DNA of 64,000 nucleotides from Xanthoparmelia taractica (GCA_033085395.1 JANQBS010000005.1:310001-374000); one strand, 5' to 3'; positions 1 through 12,791 are shown, numbered from the stretch's first letter. The notes: a model not told the origin generated them from the letters alone. Numbers and translations: made by a program.

Positions 1-561
1 ACCCAAAACCCATCATGTACGCCTCTCCTATCTCTGAAAGTGATGGAGTTCAAGGCGCAGACCAAGCTAAGGGCACCATTGAGGTAGCTGATATACTGGT
101 GGACTGGTCCTGACTCAGGCTCGAATTGCCTCGTCAACTTTACTTGATTGGGTGGTTCAGACCTGGTGTTGGGAACGAAGGCCAGAATATAGGCGGTGGC
201 GATGAGAGAGGTCATGCAGAGAAGGCTGACGAGCTTGGCTTGGACGGGAGACGACATGATCAGAGTGGGGATGTATGCCAAGGCCGAGACACCAGGGACA
301 GCGAGAAAGATGTGCTGGCGAAGTTCAGAATGGAGCTGTCATACTGCATTGAAGAAAGCCTACTTTATACCCCTCGTTGCGGGCGTCATCTTCGGCTCTG
401 AGCTTCGCGATGAGCTTCTCTTGCTCTAGGTGCCAGCATTAGCACAAAATCGCACTCTACGATCTCAGCTGTATATCACCTTCTTCGTCAAGATGTTCCG
501 GTATATCGTCATCATCGTCCGCTGGGTACTTGAAAGTTCTCCGTAATTTTGTAGCTGCCAT
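1..561 (-). CDS. Small fungal membrane protein, 3' end cut by window edge
   Basis: Start codon is at 561 on the minus strand. Three exons (561-480, 425-364, 314-1) join in frame across introns of 54 and 49 nt; the first intron has a clear CTAAT branch point. The protein starts with a basic, then acidic stretch (KYPADDDDDIPEHLDEE) followed by a charged helix. It then has hydrophobic stretches that look like membrane spans (around HIFLAVPGVSALAYIPTLI, KLVSLLCMTSLIATAYILAF and YLNGALSLVCALNSITF). The reading frame is open to the window edge, so the C terminus is missing. I do not recognise the family; it looks like a conserved small membrane protein of unknown role. Splice sites are read by eye. 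Confidence 0.6.
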
Positions 562-1553
562 GCTGTGTGGTATAAGTCACTCGCCATGATTGAGCCTCAA
601 ACACTGAAAGAGCGCGCCTCGCCAAGAAGCCTCACCCCCGATTGGGCATCGGGTGAGCGCCGCCCTATTGTCGCGCCGCCTCACGAAGTGGTCCCCTAGC
701 CCCTGAAGACAAAATCGTCTTGAAACACCTGTCTAAAAGACCCCATGTGTTCTGAAACCCTATATCTCAAGGCGCCAGTTCTGGCACCCATTTCGTTCTG
801 GCTAAACCCTCAACATATTGTCAATCCCACCTGGTACTGAGGTTCGAATTAGAAACACGAAGAGAGGTATCCTAGGGGACCTTAAGGGCGTATACTCGAA
901 GGCAGTAGGGACTCGAAGGAGTGCAAGTAGGCACACTTACGCAGGAGACTTTTGTTCTACTTCTAGGCAGAGAACTTTTACATGTGGATCTCATGCACCT
1001 GCCAAAAAAGGTTCGGTAGGGGCATAAGGTACAGCTCGGCCGGGGTAGATCGGGCGTGGTGCTGAAGTTTAATTCGCAGCGCGGAAATACTCAAGACTTG
1101 AACAACTTGCATTGAGTAAAGAAGTCAAGTTCTCGGCTTCGGTATATGTGCCCAACCAGAGATCGATTCTGATAGCTTTCTATACTTGGAAGCCAGAAAA
1201 TAAACTCCGCGGTGCTCAAATGGATAATGGCGTAGCACTACCCTCACGGACCGAATGCAGATTCTGGTGATGTGCACCTGCTTTGCATGATATATATGGC
1301 GCGATTGTTTAATGACGACAGCAGGGGAATCAAGATCTTGGACCAGGTATGCTGTCCAAACATACAAGTATAACTCTTCTTACACCTCCTGTCCTCATCC
1401 TAAAATACTTCTTGTGTCTCTCCGGAGCAAACTGCCTTGTGCTGTCAAAACGAAAAAAAGACCGTGAAAGTTGCAGGACGAACATATAAGGACCTTTCCA
1501 GGATTTCATGACTGTGCTTGTTCGTCATACGGACCAAGTCATTACCTAAAGAT
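562..1553. other. Intergenic, no gene seen
   Basis: Lies between the divergent membrane-protein gene and the first ammonia-lyase gene. It should contain the promoters of both. Short open frames exist on both strands but none has family-like content or splice structure. Confidence 0.5.
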
Positions 1554-3836
1554 ATGACTTTGCCAAGCAGTGAACCCAAGCCTGAACTGGATGAAATATG
1601 GCCTGTACCGCATCTTCAAAAGACCTACGATTCTTGGAACAAGGTCCAAAAGCTCATCGACCAAGGGTACCTGGTGATTGGTGGCAATTCCGTTGATTCG
1701 GCAGGTGTAGTCGCTGTAGCGAGGTTCGTGGCCACGTTTTGTGTTGTTGAAAACCATGGGTGATCTGATCTATGCTAGGCACGGGTGTGTACCGCGGATC
1801 ACGCAGAGTGATCGGGTAATCAAGGGTGTGGAAGACAGCGTGAATATTTTGCAAAATTATTTATCAAAGGGATACTTCCTTTATGGTATTATCTCTGCCT
1901 CAATCGGTTGAAATTTGTTGTGAGAACCCGTTGACCATAAGCAGGCGTCAACACCGGGTTTGGTGGGAGTGCGCACACGCGCACAACAGGCCTCGTCGGC
2001 CTGCAGAAAGCGCTAATGCAACATACACAAAGTGCGGTCCTGTATGGTGTCAATAGACGGGAGGGAAAGGACAGCACCAATGCCATTGGCTTGCATTCCA
2101 TGCCCAGCTCCTGGACCAAAGCTACCATGCTTGTGCGATGCAACTCCAACATTCGAGGTCACTCAGCTGTGTCGTTACCAGTCGTAAGTGCAATTCTTGA
2201 GTTGCTGCGCTGGAAGATCACCCCGATTGTGCCCTTACGAGGCTCCATATCCGCTTCAGGCGATTCAATGCCGCTATCTTACATTGCCGGGGCCATTCAA
2301 GGGAATCCAGATACCTTCGTATGGATGTCCTTGCCAGAGGGGCAACACAAGATACTCGACTCGCAGCAAGCTTTGGACAGAGCCGGAATAGATCCGATTG
2401 TACTGGGTCCAAAGGAAGGCCTATCTCTCATTAATGGAACTGCTCCCTCAGCAGCTGTTGCTAGTCTAGCGCTCCACGACGCGCACGAACTTGCAATTTT
2501 GTCACAACTTCTGACGGCCTTAACGTCTGAGGCACTCGCAGCGAATGTTGAATGGGCACATCCGTTCCTACCGCAAGTCAGACCTCACAGTGGCCAAATC
2601 GAAGCTGCGTAGAACATTCGTACATTTCTCTCGGGCTCCAAGCTCACTAACGGACTCGAGACGAAAATGGATCGATTCAAGGCCGGTCTAGCACAGGAGC
2701 GTTACGCACTACGGAGTTCTCCCCAATGGATTGGACCTCAACTGGAAGATCTGAGTGCTGCAGCGGATCAACTCAGGATCGAGCTCAATTCAACCTCGGA
2801 CAATCCCATTGTGAACGTGGCTCAGAACGACATTCACCACGGAGCCAACTTCCAAGCCGCAGTTGTCACTACAGCGACAAAGAAGACAAGACATTGCCTA
2901 CAGATGCTTGGGAAGATGTTGTTCAGTCAGACTTTAGAGATGATCAACCACGGTTTTAGTAATGGCTTACCATCAAATTTGGCTGCTGACGACCCAAGTC
3001 TATCTTTCTGCTTAAAGGGGGTAGACGTGAACATGGCAGCTTATCAATCAGAGCTTGCGTACCTAGCCAATCCAGTTAGTAGCCATGTTCAATCCGCCGA
3101 GATGCACAACCAGGCCATCAATTCGCTAGCGTTGCTCTCCTCCCGCTACACAATGCAGGCAGTCGAGATTCTGTCTCTCATGGTTGCTGCCTGTATCTAC
3201 ACAGGTTGTCAAGGTGTTGATTTGCGCGTCATGCATCTAACCTTTTTGCGCCAATTCGAGAGCGAAGCGCTTGACATATACACCGCCGCAATGCTGGACA
3301 AATCGAATCGACAGGGTAATGACGAATCATTCCCCGTCTTCTGGAAAGCGCTTTGCCAAGAATGGTACGGCACAGCATCACTCGATGCACATGAGCGATG
3401 TGAACGTGCAACATCAACTCTTGCCGCCGTCCTTTCACGGATGCCGCTTGTTTCAAGTGCTTTTTCGCTTGCCCAGGTGCATGTTCTTCAAAGAGCTCTC
3501 TGTGCCAAGATGCTTGACTCTTACCGCCTTCATCGGGATCAATTCTTCGAGAAACCAACAACAGCACAGTACCTAGGCCAGGGATCGAAAAGGCTGTACC
3601 TTTTTGTACGGGAATCCCTCGGAGTGCCGATGCACCGTGGTTTAGTGGAGCATCCTAGTCCTCAGGACGCGGACGGTAACACGTTGGATGGCAGAAGTAA
3701 GAAAACAATCGGATCATGGGTTTCTGTGGTGCACGAAGCTGTCTGTGATGGCCGCATACACGATGAGGTCATGCGCTGCGTAGAACGTTCAGGATCCGTG
3801 AAAGCTACAGCGGCGGCAACCACCAACGGCAACTGA
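1554..3836 (+). pseudogene. Phenylalanine/histidine ammonia-lyase, one in-frame stop
   Basis: Aromatic amino-acid lyase that would deaminate phenylalanine (or a related amino acid) to the cinnamate-type acid. Three exons: 1554-1723, 1779-1885 and 1945-3836. Visible signatures are the loop YGVNTGFGGSAHTRT holding the catalytic Tyr, and the MIO prosthetic-group triad Ala-Ser-Gly in GSISASGDSMPLSYIAG. Downstream are EGLSLINGTA, SSPQWIGPQLEDL and NPIVNV-type motifs and a C-terminal TIGSWVSVVHEAV-like helix. Total length is 722 residues, normal for fungal PAL. A single TAG codon at 2610-2612, just after RPHSGQIEAA, interrupts an otherwise open frame, so only the N-terminal half with the MIO would be made. 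The TAG could come from CAG by the CpA to TpA change typical of RIP. Intron positions match those of the paralog at 12.8 kb. PAL versus HAL/TAL specificity cannot be settled by eye. Confidence 0.85.
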
Positions 3837-5023
3837 ACTGTATAGATTCGGCTCCAAATTTCGGAAGCACAACCGAGACTATCGCATTTGCGCTTCGATT
3901 TGCAATTTTCTCAAGGATGGCTTCCTCTGTTTCTGTTTCGGTTTCTGTCGCTTCTCCTCTTCTTTGCTGGCGAACACACGGCTACTTGCTAGTTGGGGGA
4001 AGGAAGTATTTGCGTGAGCATATACCGTCTCCAATCCACATGTAAAAATACAGGACCATCAACCGCCAGGCTTCTTTGTACACTTCGACGTCTCGGCCTA
4101 GTTCTTAAAGGCTGGGTAAGCAAGCTACAGATAAGATCATTTTGCGAATATGCGTATATGTCACTCACTAGCAACCCTCAGATAGGTACGGTCAAGTGAA
4201 ATCCCTACTATCCACCAATCATGCCATTGCCGCGCATCTCTTAATGCTCCTCTCACAAACAAGGCCGTACATTAAATTTGATAAATTTGGGACTCGGCAC
4301 TGACTGACTGCCTCATGGGTGGCGGACTGCAGCAGTCTCTGCTAAGCCCCGTGATCTAAGGTAATGAGTATTCACTTCACCGGTGCCTTCCCCGTTGGGA
4401 AATGTGTGTGGGGGGAATACCGGCACCAAGCAAGGTGTTTACGACTTTTTCAGCTTTGACTGCGACTGCGACAGCGGCGCGATACGGATTATATTGTAAA
4501 CATAAACTTCTACTCCCGCTATACTTGGTCATTTCACATCCTGCCCTAACGTAGTATGAGTACCTTAGGATCTATTCCCTTCCGCACTGCTTCTCGCTCG
4601 AAGAGGAATCGATAATGGCGCATCCTTTTCCACGGCCCAGCCGGTAGATTGCTGCAAGAGGGGGTTTTGGTATCACAAGGTAAATGTGAGGTTTTCTATG
4701 TACGTCGGACCTGACTGGCTACGATTTTGTTTTCGGCATATATTTGGCGTACGCGTGTGGTTGGAGTGTTCCATAACTTCGAATCTCGCTTAGACATCGT
4801 TGTTTTTTTCCTTTCTTCATTTTGTTTGGGCAGTCTTGATCTCACTTCAGCTCAGCTTTCGGGAGATTGGAGCGGAAAATCGCCGTTATTGATGCGGGAA
4901 GTCACACCCATGCACTTTTTAAGGTTGTATTCGTGTTATTGGAGCTATTGACGCCTGCTGCCGAAAAAAGGCCCTTGACATGTGAGTCGGGTTGCACACA
5001 TCTTGCCCATCATTCCTCGTCTT
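3837..5023. other. Intergenic, no gene seen
   Basis: About 1.2 kb between the first ammonia-lyase and the phosphotransferase relic. Contains T-rich tracts near 3.9 kb and 4.8 kb, and no open frame with recognisable content. Confidence 0.5.
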
Positions 5024-6277
5024 TCACTCCTGTGAAACGTTTTTCCGTAACAGATAAAGAAATGACTCCATCCATTCATCGTTCACAAAATCTTGATGCA
5101 TCTGAAACTCCCTCAAACCTCGTACTATCGCATGTGGGATGGCGAGAATGTCGGCAAAAATTCGCCGTTCAGGACCATCGGCGTACTCTCTAAGCAAAGC
5201 AGCATACGACTCTATCAAAGGTTTCTCCCGCTGTTCCCGTTCTATGACCATTTCATTTGCGGGAGGGATACCTGGAGCAGATGGTTGCAAGCCGGATAAA
5301 ACCGGGAATTGTCCCACGACCTCCTTTGGCGCCGCCATTATTCCGTCTAGGTCAATGATGCCAATGATAGAGAAATCGTCGTCGACAAGAACATTGTGGG
5401 ATCCAAAGTCCAGATTCATTAATAAAAAAGGGCCGGTATCGTTAGAGTAGAATCTGGCAAGCAAGTCCTTGAAGAGCAATGGTACAACGAATGAAGGTCT
5501 GGAACTCAATTCTTCCCTTGACGCACAGCATTTGAGGCATGTTCAACTGCATCATTGAAATATGCGAATGAAGATTTCCAAGGACCCAGTCCAGTCGCCA
5601 ATTCTGGGCCGATGAAGAATGCGTCGTCTCTCTCATCGTACTGTAATGAACCGATGCTGTCGAAATGACACCGGGCTAGCTCTACCTGAATACGTGCCAT
5701 TTGTCGCCTCAGTCTCGCATTCTGCTCCTCGGTCCCGAAAACAAATGGTGCACATTCTTTGCGCTCATGTAAGTCCATTGCAGTGGTACCATTGATGTAT
5801 TGCATAAGCATGAACGGTGCAACCGACTTTGTTCTTGGCATCGAGATCGTAGAGATATATGTCTGGAACCGGAACGTTTGTATTCATCCTGGGGGGGCGT
5901 TACATATTAGCCAAGTTGGCGTCAGCAGAGATTGAAAGGCTTTCCCTAAACTACCTCAGATACTTTGTGGCCGCAATCTCTGATTTCATGATCAACTCAA
6001 CATCCAAGAGCTCTCGTAGGCCGAAAACATCAGGTATGTCGGGGAGCCGGGGTCTTGCGATCCACTCCTCACCATCTTCGAAGATTATGTGGCGGACTAG
6101 GTTGAAGTGACCGAGACTGAATTTTTCGTGAAGTTTACATGGAATGTTTCGATGGGCTTCACTGCAGATCTGGACGAGGACGTCCCAGTTGACTTGTCGA
6201 AGAAATGCCTCTGCTCTTTCGTGCAAGGGATCCTCCTCTTCATATTGTTCGGCTCCAACCCAGTGAGAACTTGCCAT
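5024..6277 (-). pseudogene. Aminoglycoside-phosphotransferase (APH)-like kinase, frameshifted
   Basis: Resembles the large fungal family of APH/choline-kinase-like phosphotransferases. Exon 1 starts at 6277 and carries the N lobe (LGHFNLVRHIIFEDGEEWIA). An intron follows, then a VPVPDIYLYDLD strand, PFMLMQYINGTT, and the catalytic/metal region LMNLDFGSHNVLVDDDF followed by IIGIIDLDG. The usual catalytic His-Gly-Asp is Asn-Leu-Asp here. At least two indels break the frame: one extra base near 5823 (between DLDAKNKV and APFMLM) and one near 5510 (between AVRQGK and ELSSRPSF). No splice sites explain them. The rest of the coding content is well preserved, so inactivation looks fairly recent. Substrate unknown. 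Confidence 0.75.
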
Positions 6278-8603
6278 GGTTGTTTGGTATGATGAACGTC
6301 TGCCGAAAGCGCCCTAAGGGTGAAGCTAGAGCCTTAAGCTCTTCTTTTTGCCAGGAAAAGGGTGCTTTTTGAACGAAAGAAATTTGAAAGTGTGTTGGTT
6401 TCTGAGAATCCTCGTTTAGTGGGGTGATTTATTTCCGAAAGTCTCACCCTTGTCTGCTTGCTACATGCGGTCCTGATTAGGCTCTTTCCGGTCCTATCAC
6501 CACTGCGTAGTAGGCTAATCACCTATGAACGGATATTCTGGCTACATGGCCGGCAAACCTTTCGTCCGAAGCTCAAACACTCGAAGGTGACCCGGTGTCC
6601 AGTAGAGTTGCGGTTCCACTGGAGAAGGTTGGTCTCAGACTTGATGCTTTTCCCGGGAATGTGATTGCCATTGGTCATTGTGGAGGTTAGATGTAATTTT
6701 GCCGACCGCCATGATCTGAGTATACTTCACAACTGGTTATTTTACAAAACCGAATTCGTGACGAAGACGAAAGAGTCGCACAGTATCAGACTTGTTTGAC
6801 TGCTTGATGCTTGTTGAGAAGTGATTTCTACAATCTTAGAATCTAATACAATGACACGAGAAAGATGGTGTTCGGAAGATCGTCGGAATGGTGGATGTTG
6901 ATTTCTGCAAAAAGTTAGCCAGTCTGTCGTTAAGCCGTGCACAGACTCGAAGTTGAAGAAGAGAGTAACTTTGATAAAGACACGGAGCAAAGGAGACCAG
7001 AGAAAGTGAGAGACAGGGTTGATGACATGCCAGCTTTCAGATACCCGTCACTGGCGCACAATGGCGTACCACGGTACCAGAGGCCCGAGCTACTGTACCG
7101 TCTCCAAGAACCGTAGCAGGATAGTAATTTGACCCCCTCGCCCAAGTAAAAACCTTCGGACATTGGACCGGAATGACTGCAGCTGAGTAGTAGCATCAGC
7201 TTGGTGGTTGTACCACACGGGATCCACGGAGTTGGCAGTCCTACGGTGCTCGTCACAAAGGATCCAGAACCAGACGAGCACGTACAATGGTGCGGTTGAA
7301 ATAACCTCCATGTTTGAGATCATACCAGTTCATCATCAACCATAGCATTCTCTAGAAGGGTTCTGACACCGACGAACACTTTAGGCATATGCTGAGCGTG
7401 TGTATTTTCTACCTCTGCCGAACTATGTGCCCGCAAAGAAAGCTGCTACCAACATTAACGCCGATTCGAATCAAAAGCCAGCGGGGTGGTGTTGCCCGTG
7501 GGAGAAAAGTGGTTCTGAGGGATACGAAGTATACCATCCTAGAAATGTGATTGACTGACTCGAGGATGCCAATCCACCATTAATCAGCCCCGATAGCGGT
7601 GAGCGGGGGCTGCTGATGTAGAGCAAGCCACAGCCCTAAGGGCCCCCACTAAACCCCCAACTTCCGGCACCTAGCCCTGATTCTAGGTAGCCATATTTAG
7701 AACAATAAGGTTGGTTGTAGGGCGCAATAATAGACCCCAATTCTAGGGAGAGTTATTCAAAATACAACAGTATGCTTCGCTTAAAAGCAGAGATGGAATA
7801 TACATGTTTAGCCTATGCAGAGATCTCATTGTGGGTAGGAACGGATATGCTCAGCATATCTAACTCTACCGAACTCTAGCCTATACCTGCCGAGCTATTC
7901 AAGTCACTAACGCTCGTGAGGCAATCTCGTTTGTTTTCAGCTTCTCTTGCTAAAGGTAGGCTTACCAATCATCCATCCACACTGACTTGTTTCAGCTCAC
8001 ATAACGCCCCTATTCTTAACCTCAGGTCTGGTATGCAGGCATCATTGTGTACCCTGACGATGTGAAACCACCTTTCCATGCCGCACTGTTGGCACCGGAT
8101 TTCCAGGCACATTCAAGAACGATCGTCTTGGAACCATGACGATCGACTCTTCTCCAAACAATTGTGCCTCTCAACGACGTCCTAATGTTGCTTGAGAGAC
8201 GTCATCATGATGCTTGAGGACGTTGGACAAGGTCTCCACCAGCTTTCGTTGTAGGTTCGGATGGATTTTTGGTGAAGGTACACGCCTTCTGTCAGCGTGG
8301 CAAGAGACTTTTAAACGTCATTGAGGCGTCCATCTGCTTCATTAAAGGCGTTGGACCTCATCCTGACGCTGTTGGATGACGTGGTCGAGGTCTCTAGCAT
8401 TGAAAGTGCCCTGATGTTGACCACCTCTCAAGATGTTGATGGGTGGGAAATTGTCTATAAGTATCAGATTCATCTCCCAAGAATTTGCTCGACATCACAA
8501 AGCAAACACATCACAATCAAGACTCCCTTGTACCAGAAACGACATCATTCCACCAATCTTCTACATTATTCATCTTTCGGCCAACGACCTCACGACTCTC
8601 ACA
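6278..8603. other. Long intergenic stretch, no supported gene
   Basis: About 2.3 kb. Minus-strand open frames around 6.93-7.32 kb have hydrophobic stretches, but they overlap in different frames and show no family motif; they could be a decayed membrane-protein gene. From about 8.08 to 8.43 kb the sequence repeats diverged GACGT-, GTTGGA- and AAGGTCTC-containing phrases, like a degenerate tandem array. This lies directly upstream of the secreted-protein gene. Confidence 0.4.
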
Positions 8604-9152
8604 ATGTCTCCGATCAGTAACATCCTCCGTACCACATCCTGCGCCACTCTGCTGGCATCTGCCCTCGTTGCCTCTGCTCCAGCTCCAGCACCAGTCCCCC
8701 AAACCTCGAACCCAGTCCCTGCTGTCCGCCGCAGCCAGTGCGCCTCCAAGGGCGCCACCGGCCACATCGAATGGGGCATCTACGTAGTGAACACGACGAT
8801 GCCCTCAGACCAAGGCAGCGGCAGCTGGGGCGGCGGGCTCCTGGACAATATCAACGGCAAGGCCGGATGCGCGCCGACAAGTTGGCAGGCCCAAGTCGAC
8901 GACGCCAATCCACAGGGCGTAGGCTGCACCTTCAACACGCCAGACTTCTGCACCGTCAATCAGATCTCGGACGCCATCCACGCGGCGTCTTCGGAAAATG
9001 ATCAAAAAGTCATCACCCCCGGTGGAGGACAGTGGGTGTACTGCGAGGGTGACACCCTCAACGACCTCTTTGATGACGCGGGTGCCGTCATCAACACTCT
9101 TTCCCAAGACTTGGGTGCTGTGGCTGGGTTGTTAGGTAGCTTTGCGAAGTAG
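8604..9152 (+). CDS. Small secreted cysteine-containing protein (effector-like)
   Basis: Intronless, 182 residues. ATG at 8604 is chosen over upstream in-frame codons because it gives a signal peptide (LRTTSCATLLASALVASAPA), followed by a proline/alanine-rich segment ending in VRRSQ, a possible dibasic processing point. The mature part has five cysteines (in SQCAS, AGCAP, GVGCTF, DFCTV and WVYCEG), a Gly-rich stretch and a C-terminal hydrophobic helix. It is much more GC-rich and C-ending in codon use than the decayed genes around it and has no lesions. I do not recognise the family. Size, secretion signal and cysteines suggest an extracellular or effector-like protein; function is unknown. 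Confidence 0.75.
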   Translation: MSPISNILRTTSCATLLASALVASAPAPAPVPQTSNPVPAVRRSQCASKGATGHIEWGIYVVNTTMPSDQGSGSWGGGLLDNINGKAGCAPTSWQAQVDDANPQGVGCTFNTPDFCTVNQISDAIHAASSENDQKVITPGGGQWVYCEGDTLNDLFDDAGAVINTLSQDLGAVAGLLGSFAK

Positions 9153-10624
9153 GCCCCTGATGGATTGATCGTGGGTTTGCTGGAGCGAAAGGCACACGGT
9201 TATTCTGATGTATATCGCCATCGGCATCACATAGATTTCAGCAAATGAAAATCTTCCTCACTGATACTCTATAATAATTCTGTTCATATTACCTGAACCG
9301 TAGTTGGATCATGGCTGAGGAAGAGTAGTATTGTGCTTATCCTAAGAGTCTGACGGAGAGATTAAACTGACCCAAAGTCCTTTGAATCAATTTATGTAGA
9401 GTTTCAAGCACGCTAAATGGGTTTTAGAACAGTTCATGAAGCACACGACAATGTAGAAGCACGAGGACCGATTTATTTTGCTCGTAGATGATATAAAGAT
9501 GGACTTTTATCCTAAGCTATCAACGTTTTTTACATGAATAGACGCGAGCTTGAAAGCGTAACGGCAGAAGAGAATAAGTGAAGAACAAGTCCGAGTTTTC
9601 AGCCAAGGCTCAAATACAGATTTTGGTGGTGTTCCTCACCCGGGATTCCTACCCGCGTGGGGGCTTGGTGTGCCCTATACTTAACATTAGTGCAAAATCA
9701 TCCTCAGAATTTTTTGCCTAACCCTATCTACTAAGAGCACGAGTACCCAATTGGTTGTCTTCCACCATTGCCTAATCCGAATCTTCCATATCTCTTCTCG
9801 AAATAGGCAATGTCGTTTCGAATGACCTATATTCGCTGACCTTTTTCACTCTTGCCGTGAGGCGTGTTTTGCACACTCTCTTGGGACAACCCAAGGACAG
9901 GGGTGATGATCAAAGATTGCCTTAAAACGACATTAGTGGGCAGTCTATTGCATCATGTCTCGATACATGATGAAGCGAATCTACGCCAGGAGCTCAGATG
10001 CCATGGGATATTACAAGTTTCCAGATCTTTGACACCCTTCATGCCCTACCTTGTCCTTCGGGTTTCATGGAATGGAAGACAGTCACCGGAATAATGACAA
10101 TGTGGTAGATGGTAGCAGAAAGAGTGGTCTTCTGAACGTAACTTTACATTCGTGCTACGTTACATGAGCACACCTGCCGTCTCCACTCAACCACGCTGTA
10201 GAGTGCCGTGCTACCATGCACTCCTTTACCCGCTGATCGCTTATCCTGCCTTGCGTCGATCCTCGTAGACACGTGCATATGGATCGAGCCTCTCGGATAT
10301 ATCTGGTCGAATTTCTCACCCCCTCTTCCATCCCCTGCGGGAAGCGAACGTGGAACATGGTCAATCACCTTTAAATAACATTTTACCCATTATTCTAGCA
10401 TGATGCTCTCAAATTTTCAAAATATCATGCTCATTTACTATCCCACTTTCGATTCCCTTCATGTCTCTTTATCGCAACGCTCATTCGAGTCGCTCGCCCC
10501 CGCTTCCAGCCTTCCATTTTGAGTCTTAAAGTCTAGCGAGCTGGCTTGAACAATTACAATGATTCATAATGGTCGCAAGTGCGCGGTTACTTCTGGACAA
10601 CACCTGATTCTCCTGGTGCCGTAA
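9153..10624. other. Intergenic, no gene seen
   Basis: About 1.5 kb with scattered short open frames on both strands and no recognisable protein content or repeats. Confidence 0.5.
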
Positions 10625-12647
10625 GTGATACGGGTAAAGCAGGGAGCTATTCGAGCGAACCATATTCATACGTTCAACAGCCAGCCCGGCGATGACCCAA
10701 AAGATCCCCTGGTCAGTAACACGCTGAACCTTCCCCTTTTTTCCACCAGAGAAAGGCGGCCCGGTCTTACCTTACATGTACATGGAATTGGCCCTCGTGG
10801 AAGAAGAACAGCATCTTCTTTACTCTGTGTTTAGGCGCGTTTGGCGGAATGGCCTCATGCACCGTACACCAACTTGCGTCTTTCCAATCCGCAAAGCTTC
10901 ATTAGGAATAGGTCAAGCTGACCCATCCTGGTACAGATACGTTTTACAAGCGAGCTACTACCATCGACCCATCACTCAATTATCGTACTCTGTGTCGGCT
11001 GGCATCGCAGGCCTGATGTGCGGCCCACTGCTTTTCGTTCCTTTAACGTCCGTCTTCGGCCGTTCTTCCTTGGTTTTCTGGTCCTTAGTATGTACATGTG
11101 CGTTCGATATATGGGGTCCGTTGATGACAGGGCCGAATGATTATACTCCATTTGTTATCTCGCGGCTGATGGCAGGACTATCCGGTGCTCTCCCCGTGGT
11201 GCTTGCAGCAGGCTATATCATGGATATGGTTTCTCTCCATCAACGGGGGACAGCTTTCGCAGTGCTAGAAGTATCTCTCTTGTCCGGTGTGATTGTCATG
11301 CCAAGCATAGGAGGTTTCGTCGTGGACTCTAGGCCCTGGCCAGACGTGTTCTGGTTGGTGGCTGCCATTAATGGTCTGGCAGTATTACTGGGCAAGTCCA
11401 GCGATCTGACTATCACCTGCTGTTTCTGACCCTTCTCTAAGCGTTCTTTCTGCTGGAAGATACTTCTTTCGAACAGGGCCAAGAATTGGAAAAACCGCGT
11501 CCAGATCGATCTTATCTTGGTAGTCGGATCGCCCTGCTCTGTCCTGGCACAGCCATGGTGCCTAAGACCACTATGAAGCAGCTTGTTTGTGTTCCGGACC
11601 AACTTTACGACTGTCGAGCTAATGGTTCCAAGGGTCGCCGTTACATAAATCCCATTCTCATTGGTCTCTCACCAGTGACTATACTTGCTGGACTCTTCAC
11701 TATTGCTACCTTCGGCTTCTACGTTGGCCTTGGGGTCACTAGCCCCATCTTCCTCCAAACACCTATAGCAGAAGGAGGCTACGGTTTCACGCCCCTGCAG
11801 AATGCTGCCTGTGTGTCAATATTCCTACTCTTTGGGCAGCCAACTTGTTAATCCTCCTCAGTCTCAACCACATAGTGGTTCAGCATCATTGCATGCCAAC
11901 TATATGGCTATCTTCTAAACGACCGTGTTCCTCTGCGCTTTGCTCGTCACGCTGGGGTTTGGCATCCAGAATATCGATTATTGACCATCTTCCTCGCGGT
12001 TGCCGCCTCTCCTATTGGTTTTGGAATATACGGCGCGGGCCTACAGTATTGTATCCTAGCGGCCTTCTCTTGTTTCAGACTGTGCCGAAACTAGCTGCAG
12101 ATACCACCTGCATTACATGGTCCTCGCAGTGGGGAGCTTCCTCGTCGTCTTCGCTGCCGCATATAGCACGCCTATCCTTGTGAACTACCTAACCGAGTGC
12201 TTCCCGGAGCTAGCACTCGAAGTCTCCGTCATCATGAGCGTGTACAGGCAGGGCTTTGGGCTGTCTTTGCCTTTCTTCATCATCCCCTGGACGAAGCGCG
12301 TTGGTGTTGGTTGGTACGATTTGCCCCCCTCAACCTCGTTTCCTACCATACCTTTTTTGTAGGCCGAGGACCTCGAGTTTCCGCGGCGACTCGCTGGTCA
12401 TGACTCTCTCCAACAGTTTTTCGAGCCAAAGGCTAATAACGCTTTTTGCTTCTTCATGAAACGGGCCTTCGGAACGATGGCATTTCTATGTGTCTTTGTC
12501 TCCTCATTCATGGTGTTGCTGATTTGGAAGGGGCAGGTCTTGAGAGAGTACAATCTGGTCGTCGGCAGCACGGAGGACGGTGTCAATGTTCTTGCGCAGG
12601 AGAATGGCTCCGAGGGTGGTCAGGAAAGCCCGAAGATCGAGGGCTGA
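10625..12647 (+). pseudogene. MFS transporter, multiply disrupted
   Basis: Membrane transporter of the major facilitator superfamily, drug:H+ antiporter-like. Recognisable pieces in order: a DDPKDPL motif before the first helix (about 10.69 kb); FTLCLGAFGGMASCTVHQLA in another frame, ending in a stop; then FVISRLMAGLSGALPVVLAA, DMVSLHQRGTAFAVLEV and PSIGGFVVD (11.15-11.33 kb). A 50-nt intron at 11392-11441 has a GCAAGT donor. LLEDTSFEQGQELEKPR follows, then PVTILAGLFTIATFGFYVGL, then PELALEVSVIMSVYRQGFGL and the last helix FGTMAFLCVFVSSFMVLLIW. Stops and frameshifts separate the pieces (near 10.9, 11.85, 12.1 and 12.36 kb). It lies between two ammonia-lyase paralogs, so it may once have exported a related product (inference). 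Confidence 0.8.
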
Positions 12648-12791
12648 ATATGGAGTATGTTGACTCGGCCTTGATCGCTCTGGCTAGGACGATGTGCTAC
12701 ACGGCGTGGGCAATGGATATGGATTTGAAGTTGTCTTCGGCTCAAAACCACTGATCAATCCCGGTATGAAGACGTTACCTCATGAAGCACC

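Noticed and set aside
126..429. Two overlapping plus-strand open frames at the window start
   Set aside because: They are antisense to the spliced minus-strand membrane-protein gene, which has better composition and splice sites.
838..860. GGTTCGAAT string resembling a tRNA B box
   Set aside because: No A box at the right distance and no cloverleaf stems could be formed.
2610..2612. Programmed stop-codon readthrough in the first ammonia-lyase
   Set aside because: The downstream context does not match known readthrough contexts, and neighbouring genes are also broken; a simple nonsense mutation is more likely.
5139..5450. Plus-strand open frames across the APH-like gene
   Set aside because: Shadow of the minus-strand coding sequence; no family content.
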